Shown piece by piece: positions 17,544 to 26,178 of a stretch of DNA of 64,000 nt. The position numbers and the translations under genes were made by a program. The stretch is taken from the NCBI RefSeq assembly GCF_004307995.1, contig NZ_SIRE01000006.1:124001-188000 (forward strand). The letters are read 5' to 3'. Positions within the stretch are counted from its first letter, which is position 1; each line of letters opens with the position of its first letter. The notes under the pieces were generated by a model. That model saw only the letters and a program-made list of their open reading frames with translations. It did no database searches and was not told the origin of the DNA. Origin of the DNA: Paenibacillus thalictri. Its GTDB lineage: Bacteria; Bacillota; Bacilli; Paenibacillales; NBRC-103111.

Positions 17544-17896
17544 GATACGACCTCCAAACTGGAGATCGCAGATCTCTCATTATCTTGAATCGAAACAATT
17601 TTGAACATGCCCGACATCTCAAACAGCCGATGAACGGAAGGATTGACGTCGCAGACGATCATTTTGCCGCCGATAGCCGTAATCTGCTTGTAGCGGCCAA
17701 GGATAACCCCAAGTCCGGAGCTGTCCATAAACGTGAGTCCCTTTAAGCTCAAAATAACGTGCCTGCTGTCACCTTTACTTATTGCTTCTTCCATTCGCGA
17801 CTTGACGACTTCCGCCGTATGATGATCGAGCTCGCCCTTTAAGCGGACGATCAGCGACTTGTAGCGGCCATGCTCCAAATCGATTTGTAAACTCAA
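17540..17896 (-). CDS. spoIIAA: Anti-anti-sigma F factor SpoIIAA
   Basis: A 118-residue STAS-domain protein. The phosphorylated serine lies in [18 protein letters not shown] near residue 57. Unphosphorylated SpoIIAA releases SigF from SpoIIAB in the forespore. The TTG at 17896 is preferred to a GTG at 17905 because AAGGAG sits 8 bases before the TTG and overlaps the GTG, and because the resulting start MSLQID resembles the B. subtilis MSLGID. Confidence 0.95.
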   Translation of the reverse strand: MSLQIDLEHGRYKSLIVRLKGELDHHTAEVVKSRMEEAISKGDSRHVILSLKGLTFMDSSGLGVILGRYKQITAIGGKMIVCDVNPSVHRLFEMSGMFKIVSIQDNERSAISSLEVVS

Positions 17897-17928
17897 GCTG
17901 CTCACTCCTTCCCGTTCTTGCGATAATC

Positions 17929-17954
17929 ATTCTACGTTTCATTTGGCATTTCCT
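17929..17954 (-). promoter_or_regulatory. SigH promoter of the spoIIA operon
   Basis: On the minus strand AGGAAAT (17948-17954) and GTAGAAT (17929-17935) match the SigH -35 (AGGAWWT) and -10 (RnnGAAT) at every position, separated by 12 bases, 33 bases upstream of spoIIAA. SigH with Spo0A control of spoIIA is established in B. subtilis; I did not identify a convincing 0A box. Confidence 0.78.
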
Positions 17955-18094
17955 GCCTGCCGACAAAACTAGAAGAAAAGCGCTAGATTAAGAAGAAATG
18001 CGACAATTTATTCACCTGCATTCCGGTTGTGAAAGCGTCCCTTCCCCGCAGCCTCAAGGAAACGCAGGGGCCTTCGTAACCGTCACGCGAACCG

Positions 18095-19288
18095 TTAATT
18101 CAAGAAAAGCATCTTCTTCACGGTACGTTTGGTAAGCGTCCACCAGCCGGCTTTATTCACCTCGACCGGAGACTCGAGCGGAAATTCCGTTAACATTTGA
18201 TCGCCTTTATAAACGATAATTTTGCCTACGTTTTGACCGTATGCAATCGGTGCCTTCAAGTCGTCCATCAGCACGACTTCATGACGGATTTGCGCCGGGT
18301 CGACTTCGCCTTTTTTCAGCAGCACGCTGTATTGGTGTTTGGCTACAAGCGGCACAACCGGGTCCATCCCTTTGCTTACTTTAAACGAGCCAAGTGTGTC
18401 TCCCGCCTTGAAAATCGGATGGTTCGTATACTGCGAAAAAGCGTAATCAAACAGCTTGGTCACTTCCGCATTGCGCGTTTTGGTGTCGGGTTCGCCCATA
18501 ACCACCGAGATGACGCGGAAGTTATCTTTTTTGGCCGTAGCGGTTAAGCAAAATTTAGCTTCGCTTGTATAGCCCGTTTTGAGACCGTCGGCGCCAGGGT
18601 AAAAACGCACCAGCTTGTTGGTGTTGACAAGCCAAAACGGCTTAGCCGAATCCTTGCGCAAATAGTCTTGATATTGCCCGGTGAATTGAGTGATTTCCTC
18701 ATGCTTCAGCAGCTCTTTGGACATAAGCGCGATATCGTAGGCCGAAGAATAATGATTTTCCGCAGGCAAACCGTTGCAATTGACAAAATGGGTGTTTTTC
18801 ATGCCAAGCTGCTTGGCCCGGTCGTTCATCATCTGCACGAAAGCTTGCTCGGAGCCGGCGATTTTTTCGGCCATCGCCACAGATGCGTCGTTACCGGAAG
18901 CCATGGCGATACCTTTTAACATATCTTGTACCGTCATTTCTTCGCCGGGTTCCAGAAAAATTTGCGATCCGCCCATCGAAGCGGCATATTCGCTGGTGCG
19001 CACCTTGTCGTCCATCTTGATTTTGCCTTGGTCAAGCGCCTCCATGACAAGCAGCATCGTCATAATTTTGGTTATGCTGGCAGGAGGAAGCTTGGCGTCT
19101 TTATTTTTATCCAGCATAATCGTACCGGTATCGACGTCGAGCAGCACCGCCGATTGCGCATTTGGAGCCAAATCCAGCTGCGGCTGCGGGTTAGCCGGCT
19201 TCTTCTCCTCCGCCAGCGCGGCCGGAACGGCCATCAACGCCAATAATTGGACAACGAGCAGTATTTTCAAACATTTCTTCCACATCAT
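18095..19288 (-). CDS. dacF: D-alanyl-D-alanine carboxypeptidase DacF
   Basis: A 397-residue S11 carboxypeptidase with a signal peptide (1-26), SITK at 71-74, SGN at 131-133, KTG at 237-239, a beta domain, and an amphipathic C-terminal tail ending KRTVKKMLFLN for membrane attachment. In B. subtilis dacF is forespore-expressed and regulates cortex cross-linking together with DacB. It lies directly upstream of spoIIAA in the same orientation, as in Bacillus, so spoIIA is probably also transcribed by read-through from dacF. Confidence 0.93.
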   Translation of the reverse strand: MMWKKCLKILLVVQLLALMAVPAALAEEKKPANPQPQLDLAPNAQSAVLLDVDTGTIMLDKNKDAKLPPASITKIMTMLLVMEALDQGKIKMDDKVRTSEYAASMGGSQIFLEPGEEMTVQDMLKGIAMASGNDASVAMAEKIAGSEQAFVQMMNDRAKQLGMKNTHFVNCNGLPAENHYSSAYDIALMSKELLKHEEITQFTGQYQDYLRKDSAKPFWLVNTNKLVRFYPGADGLKTGYTSEAKFCLTATAKKDNFRVISVVMGEPDTKTRNAEVTKLFDYAFSQYTNHPIFKAGDTLGSFKVSKGMDPVVPLVAKHQYSVLLKKGEVDPAQIRHEVVLMDDLKAPIAYGQNVGKIIVYKGDQMLTEFPLESPVEVNKAGWWTLTKRTVKKMLFLN

Positions 19289-19445
19289 CGTGTGCTCTAC
19301 CCCTCCTAAATGTTGTGCAAAAACTTATGTCCGTGTGTTGACTCCACGGAATAACTGCAAATTCAACGAATTCGCAGGATAGATACTGGTAATCAGTGTT
19401 GACTGTTTCCCATCAAAATATTCCATATCAGGGAACTGAGCAAAA

Positions 19446-19476
19446 TAAAAAAGCATCCCTGGGGTTGGGATGCTTC
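19446..19476 (-). terminator. Rho-independent terminator after the nucleoside phosphorylase gene
   Basis: On the minus strand GAAGCATCCC pairs with GGGATGCTT(T) around AACCCCA, followed by TTTTTT. It separates pdp from dacF. The remaining bases to dacF hold no gene that I can see. Confidence 0.9.
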
Positions 19477-19515
19477 GATGGGGTGCCTGAAGGCATGCTT
19501 AATAACTAAATCAGC

Positions 19516-20847
19516 TTAGAATCGTTGAACGCCCTGTTTGGTCACCACGGCTTGAATCAACGGAGTGCGTTCCGCACGTTCCTGCGAAACCGTAATCGCC
19601 TGCCGCGCTCTGTCGCTCATTTCCTGGACAAATACCTTCTCATCCCGGTTCATATGCAGCTCAAGCAGCGCTTCGCCGGCTTGAACCGGATCGCCGACCT
19701 TTTTCTTCAGCAGCACGCCGACGGCCATGTCAATCACATCTTCTTTCGTGGCCCTTCCCGCGCCCAGCATCATCGCCGTAATGCCCAGCGATTCGGCGTC
19801 CATGGCCTTGATGTATCCGTCCGATTCGGATGGAACTTCGACGATATAAGGAGCTGACGGCAGATGAGCCGGATCGTCAACAATCGAGGCATTACCGCCC
19901 TGCGCGTGGATAAACTGCTTGAGCTTGGCGATCGCGCTGCCGTCGCGAATCGCTTGCTCCGCACGGTCTTTGGCTTCTTCGAAGCTCGCTGCCTGGCCGC
20001 CCAGCACCGTCATATAAGCGGCAAACTGGATGCAGAGCGCCTCCAGGTCGGCAGGCCCTTCCCCGCGCAGCGTATCGACCGCCTCGCGAATTTCAAGCGC
20101 ATTGCCGATCGCAAGACCCAGCGGTTCGTCCATATTCGTTATGACCGCAACGGTTTCACGCCCGACCTGCTCTCCAATGTCGACCATGGCCTGTGCCAAA
20201 TGAATCGATTCGTCCAGCGTCTTCATAAACGCGCCGCTGCCCGTTTTGACATCAAGCACGATCCGATCCGCGCCGGAGGCGATTTTTTTGCTCATGATCG
20301 AGCTGGCGATAAGCGGTATCGAATCCACCGTCGCCGTGACATCGCGGAGCGCGTAAAGCTTTTTATCCGCAGGGGTAATGTTGCCGGATTGGCTGATAAC
20401 GGCCACCCCGATGTCACTGACCTGGCGTACAAATTGCTCCCTCGTGCGCTCCACGGTAAAACCTTGAATCGCCTCCAGCTTATCGATTGTGCCCCCGGTA
20501 TGGCCAAGTCCGCGTCCCGACATCTTCGCTACAGGCACGCCAAGCGCCGCAACAAGCGGTCCGAGCACAATCGTAGTCGTATCGCCGACTCCTCCGGTGC
20601 TGTGCTTGTCCACTTTCACTCCGGGGATCGCCGACAAATCCATTTGATCGCCGGAGCGGGCCATCGCCATCGTTAAATCGGCCGTTTCCCGTGCATTCAT
20701 CCCACGGTAAAATACCGCCATGGCCCACGCCGACATCTGGTAATCCGGTATGTCTCCATTCGTAAACCCATTTATGAGAAACTCGATTTCCTCCCGGCTC
20801 AGCTCGAGTCCATCGCGTTTTCGCTGTATCAGATCCACTGTTCGCAC
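19516..20847 (-). CDS. pdp: Pyrimidine-nucleoside phosphorylase
   Basis: A 443-residue enzyme splitting uridine, thymidine or deoxyuridine to base and (deoxy)ribose 1-phosphate. It shows [54 protein letters not shown] and the C-terminal [18 protein letters not shown] barrel-sandwich region. The GTG at 20847 is preferred because GGAAGGTGG lies just upstream and it restores the family N-terminus [13 protein letters not shown]. It pairs functionally with pnp and deoB further along for nucleoside salvage. Confidence 0.93.
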   Translation of the reverse strand: MRTVDLIQRKRDGLELSREEIEFLINGFTNGDIPDYQMSAWAMAVFYRGMNARETADLTMAMARSGDQMDLSAIPGVKVDKHSTGGVGDTTTIVLGPLVAALGVPVAKMSGRGLGHTGGTIDKLEAIQGFTVERTREQFVRQVSDIGVAVISQSGNITPADKKLYALRDVTATVDSIPLIASSIMSKKIASGADRIVLDVKTGSGAFMKTLDESIHLAQAMVDIGEQVGRETVAVITNMDEPLGLAIGNALEIREAVDTLRGEGPADLEALCIQFAAYMTVLGGQAASFEEAKDRAEQAIRDGSAIAKLKQFIHAQGGNASIVDDPAHLPSAPYIVEVPSESDGYIKAMDAESLGITAMMLGAGRATKEDVIDMAVGVLLKKKVGDPVQAGEALLELHMNRDEKVFVQEMSDRARQAITVSQERAERTPLIQAVVTKQGVQRF

Positions 20848-20901
20848 GATTGCAACCACCTTCCATAATATACAAGTAACCTGATTATATAGCGGCCTCC
20901 G

Positions 20902-20950
20902 CAAAAAGAAAAGAACCGCCGTTCCCGCACTGGGAACCGGCAGTTCCGGT
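20902..20950 (-). terminator. Rho-independent terminator after the cupredoxin gene
   Basis: On the minus strand GAACTGCCGGTTCCC pairs with GGGAACGGCGGTTC around a short loop and is followed by TTTTCTTTTT. It stands between the cupredoxin gene and pdp. Confidence 0.85.
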
Positions 20951-20962
20951 TGTTGCATTTTC

Positions 20963-21343
20963 TTATTGGACGATTAACGTCGACTTCATGTTGGCATGTC
21001 CTGTACCGCACGGAAGCACGCAGTGGATTTCATATGTACCCGGTTTGTCGAAAGTCACTTCTTGAGATTTGGTTGTACCGTCAAGTTTGACATTCAGCCC
21101 CACAATCTCCATCGCATGCACGCCTTCTTTGTTGTTAAACGATACAGTCAGCTTGTCGCCAGCTTTAACTGTATATTCCGGCTTATCGAACTGGAAGTTG
21201 GACGCCATAATTTTCAGCGATTTACCGGCTTCCGCTTTCTCAGACGCCATTTCCGCCTGGCGGGTTGAAATATTTTGGAACAACACGCCGACTCCCAGAA
21301 TGCATGCTACCAAAAACAAACCAAACATAATCCATCTTTGCAC
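20963..21343 (-). CDS. Single-domain CuA-type cupredoxin, membrane-anchored
   Basis: A 126-residue protein with one N-terminal membrane helix ([17 protein letters not shown]) and an extracytoplasmic cupredoxin domain. The C-terminus carries [12 protein letters not shown], matching the CxxxCGxxHxxM loop of the CuA site of cytochrome c oxidase subunit II, with an upstream ligand histidine in GVHAMEIVG. It lacks the two-helix hairpin of real subunit II, so it is probably a copper carrier or electron-transfer/assembly protein. It is not next to cox genes. Confidence 0.82.
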   Translation of the reverse strand: MQRWIMFGLFLVACILGVGVLFQNISTRQAEMASEKAEAGKSLKIMASNFQFDKPEYTVKAGDKLTVSFNNKEGVHAMEIVGLNVKLDGTTKSQEVTFDKPGTYEIHCVLPCGTGHANMKSTLIVQ

Positions 21344-21519
21344 GAGAAATTTCCCCCCATAGTGTGATTGCCTTTAAGGACAGATAAGTTTATTTTACAT
21401 GAAACAGGAAGGGTCTACGCCAACATTTTCATGACAATCAGGTGAAAAATTTGTGGCGAAATCGTGAAATATATTCCAGCGAACCCTAACACTTTGCATT
21501 GTACCACAATAAGAGTCAA

Positions 21520-21546
21520 AAATAAAAACGCCTCTCGACGTTTTTA
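21520..21546 (-). terminator. Weak Rho-independent terminator after the YvyF-like gene
   Basis: On the minus strand AAAAACG pairs with CGTTTTT around TCGAGAGG and continues into a T-rich tract. The stem is short, hence moderate confidence. Confidence 0.5.
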
Positions 21547-21564
21547 ACAGGTGTCCGCTGCAGC

Positions 21565-21954
21565 TCATCTTCTTGAGTAATACCCTGTGCCTTTGGGTTT
21601 CTTGGCTTCCTTCTCTTTAAGTTCATTCACTTCCGCGGTAATTCTCATGCCGCACGGTACACAAATCTGGTGCCTGCGAATCGGCGCGCCGCATGAATTA
21701 CATGCATAAGTCAGGTTTGGATAATCGATGACCGGCAGACGGTTATCTTTAATAAATAAAGTAATCTGTTTGATGCCAACTCCCGTGGCGCTGCATAACT
21801 CCTCCGTCGTCGCTTTGCGGTTCAAACGCAAAAAGGAGTAGCATTTCTGGAACTCGTCATCCACCTGGCGCATGCAATCCTGGCACATGTTCCGCACATT
21901 TTTCTGATATACTCTGCCGCATCGAGGGCAATTCTCAACCATTAAAGCCGTCAT
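21565..21954 (-). CDS. YvyF-like zinc-binding protein (TIGR03826 type)
   Basis: A 129-residue protein with an N-terminal zinc site (CPRCG...CQDC), a helix-turn-helix-like centre (TTEELCSATGVGIKQITLFI) and a second zinc site (CNSCGAPIRRHQICVPCG). This matches YvyF, which in Bacillus is encoded in the comF-flgM flagellar region. No flagellar gene is near here, so this may be a relocated copy or a paralogue with another role, perhaps DNA binding. The ATG at 21954 has AAGGAC 10 bases before it. Confidence 0.78.
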   Translation of the reverse strand: MTALMVENCPRCGRVYQKNVRNMCQDCMRQVDDEFQKCYSFLRLNRKATTEELCSATGVGIKQITLFIKDNRLPVIDYPNLTYACNSCGAPIRRHQICVPCGMRITAEVNELKEKEAKKPKGTGYYSRR

Positions 21955-22127
21955 GCGCAACCACGTCCTTCAATCGAAATCTATTTCACTAACTAGTCCT
22001 TAAAAACTAGGATAATAGTCCCTGTTCCTACTCAGTATAACACGATTAAATTTGAACCGACAGACCGAATTACCCATGATCGATAAATATTTTTCGACCT
22101 CTGAAGGGCATGGGGTGACGATGAACC

Positions 22128-22157
22128 GTATGTTTCCTCCCGCATTATCTCATAATA
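22128..22157 (+). promoter_or_regulatory. SigG-type promoter for the 26-residue gene
   Basis: GTATG (22128-22132) fits the -35 GHATR and CATAATA (22151-22157) fits the -10 CATnHTA at all positions, with an 18-base spacer. Transcription would start about 30 bases before the small ORF at 22195. Confidence 0.65.
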
Positions 22158-22194
22158 AGCATGCTTGTGAAATTGACGGAAGGTGGGAAGGTTC

Positions 22195-22275
22195 ATGTCG
22201 GACAAACAGCAAGGCCACGCCAATCAAAATACGACGACCAAAAACAGCGACAAAGGCGCCAAAAAATCGAAATAA
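22195..22275 (+). CDS. Candidate forespore small peptide (26 residues), possible minor small acid-soluble protein
   Basis: The ORF reads MSDKQQGHANQNTTTK followed by NSDKGAKKSK: highly hydrophilic, rich in lysine, asparagine, glutamine and threonine, with no hydrophobic core, cysteine or tryptophan, like minor spore SASPs. GGAAGGTGGGAAGG precedes the ATG, a full-consensus SigG promoter lies upstream and a strong terminator begins 8 bases after the stop. It resembles no specific Ssp family that I can name. The complete gene signals make it credible despite its length. Confidence 0.68.
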   Translation: MSDKQQGHANQNTTTKNSDKGAKKSK

Positions 22276-22282
22276 GTCGCAC

Positions 22283-22307
22283 GCATCCCGAAAGGGGTGC
22301 TTTTTTG
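22283..22307 (+). terminator. Rho-independent terminator of the 26-residue gene
   Basis: GCATCCC pairs with GGGGTGC around GAAA and is followed by six T residues, directly after the small ORF. Confidence 0.88.
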
Positions 22308-22319
22308 TTGCAAAATGCG

Positions 22320-22348
22320 GAATATCGTGACAGTCAAGCTCATACGTT
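22320..22348 (+). promoter_or_regulatory. SigE-type promoter for the 47-residue gene
   Basis: GAATATC (22320-22326) matches the -35 KMATATT at 6 of 7 positions and CATACGTT (22341-22348) matches the -10 CATACAnT at 7 of 8, with a 14-base spacer. The 47-codon ORF begins about 55 bases past the predicted start of transcription. Confidence 0.6.
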
Positions 22349-22409
22349 AGATTAAGCCCAACTTAAGGATTTCAAAAAAATGACATGATATGTGACGAGG
22401 AGGTTCTTT

Positions 22410-22553
22410 ATGTATTTTTGTTTGAGCTGCGGTACAGTGCATCAAATAACCGGAAACCCGGATGAAGTCGTATTCAAAACAGGGTTTCATTATGTGCGGT
22501 CTATTAAATACGCAGTTGGCTTATGCGGCCGTCCCGCGAAAAAAATGGCGTGA
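22410..22553 (+). CDS. Candidate mother-cell small protein with a CxxC motif (47 residues)
   Basis: The ORF begins MYFCLSCGTVHQITGN and ends YAVGLCGRPAKKMA. It has a CLSC pair and a third cysteine near the C-terminus, suggesting a small metal-binding or knuckle fold. GAGGAGG sits 6 bases before the ATG and a SigE-like promoter lies upstream. It ends 7 bases from the convergent 22560-22829 gene. I do not recognise the family; it is inferred to be sporulation-linked from the promoter alone. Confidence 0.62.
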   Translation: MYFCLSCGTVHQITGNPDEVVFKTGFHYVRSIKYAVGLCGRPAKKMA

Positions 22554-22559
22554 TTTGCG

Positions 22560-22829
22560 TTACATTCTCATGAGCTCCTGCCGTTCCGCAATCGGTTTGC
22601 AGTTGCGGCAAACGCCGATGACTTTCCCCTGCTGATCCGCATAAAACGCCAGCGGAGCCGATTTCTTGCGGCAGTAGGAGCATGGCTGCAGTTTGGCTGC
22701 ATGCCGCCGGTATTTCTTCAAACTTGTTACTTTCCCTTCTTGCTTTTTGCGTGCAGCCGCTCGCCAGAAAATGAGGCCCACTACGACGATCAGCCCAAGC
22801 AAACCGCCTATTAACCATGCTTGATCCAT
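22560..22829 (-). CDS. Small membrane protein with a zinc-ribbon-like tail
   Basis: An 89-residue protein with one N-terminal membrane helix (AWLIGGLLGLIVVVGLIFW), a basic stretch and then CSYCRKKSA...GVCRNCKP, two CxxC pairs 20 residues apart that could bind zinc. A GGG-rich GAAAGGGAAAGAGGGG precedes the ATG. It is convergent with the 47-residue gene. The family is not recognised. Confidence 0.68.
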   Translation of the reverse strand: MDQAWLIGGLLGLIVVVGLIFWRAAARKKQEGKVTSLKKYRRHAAKLQPCSYCRKKSAPLAFYADQQGKVIGVCRNCKPIAERQELMRM

Positions 22830-22906
22830 CGCTATCCCCTCTTTCCCTTCATTCCTCGCAGCTCAATTATAACATGGATTCCCGGTTATGGGCGCGGAAG
22901 GCGCGC

Positions 22907-22962
22907 AAAAAATGCCGCTTGATGTCGAAGCGGCAATCGCTTCCCACACCAAGCGGCATTGC
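22907..22962 (-). terminator. Long hairpin with T run, probable terminator downstream of pnp
   Basis: On the minus strand AATGCCGCTTG pairs with CAAGCGGCATT across a loop of about 30 bases that itself contains GAAGCG/CGCTTC, then TTTTTT. It lies 157 bases after the pnp stop; the sequence between holds no convincing gene. Confidence 0.6.
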
Positions 22963-23118
22963 AATGAAAATAAGGGACGGCTTGCTATGCTCGGCCGGTT
23001 CGCTCGTTTAACCGAACATAAAAATGGCGGTTTCGCGAGTTTCGCCGATTTCACGGTTATCCGGTCATCTTTCAACATGTCCTGCTGCAGTAGACACCGA
23101 AAAATGCAGCACTTATGC

Positions 23119-23946
23119 CTAAAGCTTTGAAATCATATTCAGCACAAGCTGCAAAAACTTCGGCTTTACCCTTTCGGTCGTTTCCATCACTTCTTCATGG
23201 GATAAGGGCTGGTCGAGAATGCCCGAGGCCATATTGCTGATACAGGAGAAGCCCAACACCCGAATGCCCGCATGGCGCGCCACGATAACTTCCGGCACGG
23301 TAGACATGCCGACTGCATCGGCTCCCAACGTACGCATCATGCGAATCTCCGCAGGCGTTTCGTAGGACGGTCCCAGCAGGCCGACATAGACACCTTCCCG
23401 AAGCGTCAGTCCCATGCCGGCTGCCACCTCGCGGGCCTGCTCGCGAAGCTTTGCATTATATGCTTCCGACATATCGGGGAACCGCACGCCCAGTCTCTTA
23501 TCGTTAGGCCCGATCAGCGGATTGCGGAACATCAAGTTGATATGATCCTTAATCAGCATCAGATCGCCGGCTTCGTAATCCGTATTGATGCCTCCGGCCG
23601 CATTAGTCACAATTAACGTGTGAACGCCCAGCTCTTTCATCACGCGTACGGGAAAGGATACCACCTCGACCCCATACCCCTCGTACAGATGAAACCGGCC
23701 TTTCATCATCATCACGGTTTTGCCGTTCACTTCACCGATAAGCAGCTCGCTGGAATGTCCTTCCACGGTGGACACTGGAAAGTGCGGAATGTCGTCATAT
23801 GGAATAACCGTCCCATGCTCAATCATCTCGGCCAGCACGCCGTGCCCCGATCCCAAAATAAGCCCGATTTCCGGCGCCGCTTGGCACTTGCTTCGAATGT
23901 AAGCGGCGGCTTCGTTTATTTGTTTAAGCATCGACACGGTTTCCAT
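23119..23946 (-). CDS. punA: Purine-nucleoside phosphorylase
   Basis: A trimeric-type (inosine/guanosine) phosphorylase of 275 residues. Family landmarks are IGLILGSGHG, the phosphate-binding RFHLYEGY, TNAAGGIN, the purine-site YVGLLGPSYETPAEI and GMSTVPEVIVARH. It splits purine nucleosides to base and ribose 1-phosphate, the substrate of DeoB encoded immediately upstream. The ATG at 23946 is preferred to GTG at 23955 for Shine-Dalgarno spacing. Confidence 0.95.
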   Translation of the reverse strand: METVSMLKQINEAAAYIRSKCQAAPEIGLILGSGHGVLAEMIEHGTVIPYDDIPHFPVSTVEGHSSELLIGEVNGKTVMMMKGRFHLYEGYGVEVVSFPVRVMKELGVHTLIVTNAAGGINTDYEAGDLMLIKDHINLMFRNPLIGPNDKRLGVRFPDMSEAYNAKLREQAREVAAGMGLTLREGVYVGLLGPSYETPAEIRMMRTLGADAVGMSTVPEVIVARHAGIRVLGFSCISNMASGILDQPLSHEEVMETTERVKPKFLQLVLNMISKL

Positions 23947-23970
23947 GGGCATCACCTTTCCATGACAGCA

Positions 23971-25146
23971 TTATTTCAGCTTGTGTAAAAAGCTCGTTCC
24001 ATTTCCGGTGGATTGCACTCCGAAGTTGTCGGCGATGGTCGCTCCGAGATCGGAAAAAGTACTTAACACACCCAGCGTTTCCGGCTGCTGCAGCGCCGGG
24101 CTGTACACGAGAAGCGGCACATATTCGCGTGTATGATCGGTGCCGGCATGAACCGGATCGTTGCCGTGGTCTGCAGTAATAATCAGCAAATCCTCGCTGC
24201 CGATCTCGGCGATAATTTCAGGCAAACGGCTGTCGAATTCCTCCAGCGCGCGGCCGTATCCGAGCGGATCGCGGCGGTGTCCGTATAAGGAATCGAATTC
24301 GACCAAATTGGTGAAGGAGATCCCGTGGAAGTCCCGCTTTAACGTGGCGACCGTTTTATCGATGCCGTCGAGATTGCTTTTCGTATGAATCGCTTCGGTG
24401 ACACCTTCGCCATCGTAAATATCGTTGATTTTACCGATGGCGATACAGTCCAGCCCGGCTTCCTGCAAATAGTTCATCACGGTCGGCGCAGGCGGCTTCA
24501 CCGCATAATCATGCCGGTTTGGCGTGCGGCTGAAAGCCCCGGGTTGCCCTACGTACGGGCGGGCGATTACCCGGCCTAATGCGTACGGATCGTCCAGCGT
24601 CAGCTTGCGGGCGATTTCGCAGGCGCGGTACAATTCTTCAAGCGGAATAATATCTTCATGCGCGGCCAATTGAAATACGCTGTCGGCCGATGTATACACA
24701 ATCCAAGCTCCCGTTTTCATCTGCTCGGCGCCAAGCTCGTCCAATATCTCAGTTCCGGAGGCAGCCTTGTTTCCAATGACCTTGCGGCCGGTCTCCTGTT
24801 CGAAGCGGGATATCAGCTCTTCCGGGAAGCCGTTCGGGAATACATTAAACGGAACCTGCACTTTCAAGCCCATGATTTCCCAATGGCCGGTCATCGTATC
24901 TTTCCCCGCGGAAACTTCGGTCATTTTGCCGTAATACCCTTTCGGATGAGAGGCCGAAGCAATACCCGGGAGCGGAGCGATGTTGGCCAAACCCAGCGAG
25001 GTCATGTTCGGAATGGCGAAACCCAGCATTCTTTCGGCAATATGTCCTAGCGTATGGGCTCCGGCATCGCCAAACTGCGGCGCATCCGGCTGTTCTCCGA
25101 TACCAACGCTGTCCAGAACAATTAAGGCAATTCGTTTAAAAGACAT
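23971..25146 (-). CDS. deoB: Phosphopentomutase
   Basis: A 391-residue alkaline-phosphatase-superfamily mutase converting (deoxy)ribose 1-phosphate to 5-phosphate. It has [20 protein letters not shown] with the metal aspartate, [14 protein letters not shown] with the phosphorylated threonine, and [23 protein letters not shown] with metal ligands. It sits between xerD and pnp as in B. subtilis (drm-punA), forming a salvage unit. Confidence 0.97.
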   Translation of the reverse strand: MSFKRIALIVLDSVGIGEQPDAPQFGDAGAHTLGHIAERMLGFAIPNMTSLGLANIAPLPGIASASHPKGYYGKMTEVSAGKDTMTGHWEIMGLKVQVPFNVFPNGFPEELISRFEQETGRKVIGNKAASGTEILDELGAEQMKTGAWIVYTSADSVFQLAAHEDIIPLEELYRACEIARKLTLDDPYALGRVIARPYVGQPGAFSRTPNRHDYAVKPPAPTVMNYLQEAGLDCIAIGKINDIYDGEGVTEAIHTKSNLDGIDKTVATLKRDFHGISFTNLVEFDSLYGHRRDPLGYGRALEEFDSRLPEIIAEIGSEDLLIITADHGNDPVHAGTDHTREYVPLLVYSPALQQPETLGVLSTFSDLGATIADNFGVQSTGNGTSFLHKLK

Positions 25147-25246
25147 AGGGAATATCCTCCATTTTTGCGAGTTGTATTATTGATTATCTCAAAAAGCATA
25201 TAGGTTTGCAAAGCAATCCCCCGACACAGCAATTGCTTATGAAAAC

Positions 25247-25277
25247 AGCCGGCTGCTTCTTAGGCGAGCCGGCTGCG
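25247..25277 (-). terminator. Rho-independent terminator after xerD
   Basis: On the minus strand AGCCGGCT occurs twice as a self-complementary pair around a 12-base loop and is followed by GTTTTC. It begins within 3 bases of the xerD stop. The T run is short. Confidence 0.65.
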
Positions 25278-25278
25278 G

Positions 25279-26178
25279 TTATTCCAATTTTGCGCGCGGG
25301 TGGGCGCGGTCATACACGTCTTTCATTTTGTGTTTGGCAAGCTGTATGTAGATTTGCGTCGTTGATATGTCCGCATGGCCGAGCATTTCCTGGACGGCGC
25401 GCAGATCGGCGCCGTTCTCCAGCAGATGCGCGGCAAACGAATGCCTCAACGTATGTGGTGTAATCTCATTATGTATGTTTGCTTCAAGCGCATAACGCTT
25501 AATGATTTTCCAGAAGCCTTGTCGGGTAATCCGGGTACCGAGATGATTCACGAACAATGCCTCTTCCGGCGCCGATTGCTTAAGCAGCTTGGGCCGCATT
25601 GTTTGGATATAAGCATCAAGGCAGCGGGCGGCGATTTTCCCAAGCGGCACAATACGTTCGCGCGAGCTTTTGCCTGTACAGCGGATAAAACCCAATTCGG
25701 GGTTCACATCGCCGACATCCAGCGAAATCAGCTCGGATACCCGAATGCCGGTCGCATACAGCAGCTCCAGCATCGCTTTATCCCGCATACCTCCGGGCGA
25801 AGCCGTCTGCGGAGCTTCAAGCAATGTCCCTACTTCTTCGACCGACAGCACCTTGGGCAACCTCTTCTCCAGCTTCGGTGCTTCCAGATCGGTGGAAGGA
25901 TCGCTGTCAATCAGCCGTTCCCGCAGTTGATGCTGATATAATGCCCGAACCGATACGATACAGCGCGATACGGTCGCCGAAGCCCTCCCCAGCTGCTTCA
26001 AATGGTTCAAATAGCTGAGGATATGCATTTTTTTCGTATCTGCAAGCCGATCCAGCCCTTGCTCCCCCAAATAATGAACAAATTGAAGCAGATCCCGCTC
26101 GTACGATTCGACGGTATTTTTAGCCAGCCCCCGCTCTTCCGCCAGATGACGGATAAAGCTCTGCACCTCGTTTTTCAT
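25279..26178 (-). CDS. xerD: Site-specific tyrosine recombinase XerD
   Basis: A 299-residue integrase-family recombinase that with XerC resolves chromosome dimers at dif. The N-terminal SAM-like core-binding domain spans about 1-90. The catalytic set is complete: R146, K170, H242, R245, H268 and Y277 in HTLRHSFAAHLLENGADLR and the final QIYIQL. Its place between deoB and the DUF4227 gene near fur is that of B. subtilis xerD (ripX). Confidence 0.95.
   Translation of the reverse strand: MKNEVQSFIRHLAEERGLAKNTVESYERDLLQFVHYLGEQGLDRLADTKKMHILSYLNHLKQLGRASATVSRCIVSVRALYQHQLRERLIDSDPSTDLEAPKLEKRLPKVLSVEEVGTLLEAPQTASPGGMRDKAMLELLYATGIRVSELISLDVGDVNPELGFIRCTGKSSRERIVPLGKIAARCLDAYIQTMRPKLLKQSAPEEALFVNHLGTRITRQGFWKIIKRYALEANIHNEITPHTLRHSFAAHLLENGADLRAVQEMLGHADISTTQIYIQLAKHKMKDVYDRAHPRAKLE

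Noticed and set aside
19289..19440. Search for a SigF/SigG promoter before dacF
   Set aside because: No -35/-10 pair with the right spacing was found by eye, although forespore expression is expected from B. subtilis.
22032..22223. A 63-codon minus-strand open frame opposite the small SigG gene
   Set aside because: No ribosome binding site, and the opposite strand has a complete promoter, ORF and terminator.
22863..23130. Open frames on both strands between the 89-residue gene and pnp (71 and 80 codons)
   Set aside because: They run through the long terminator hairpin, lack ribosome binding sites and have low-complexity composition.
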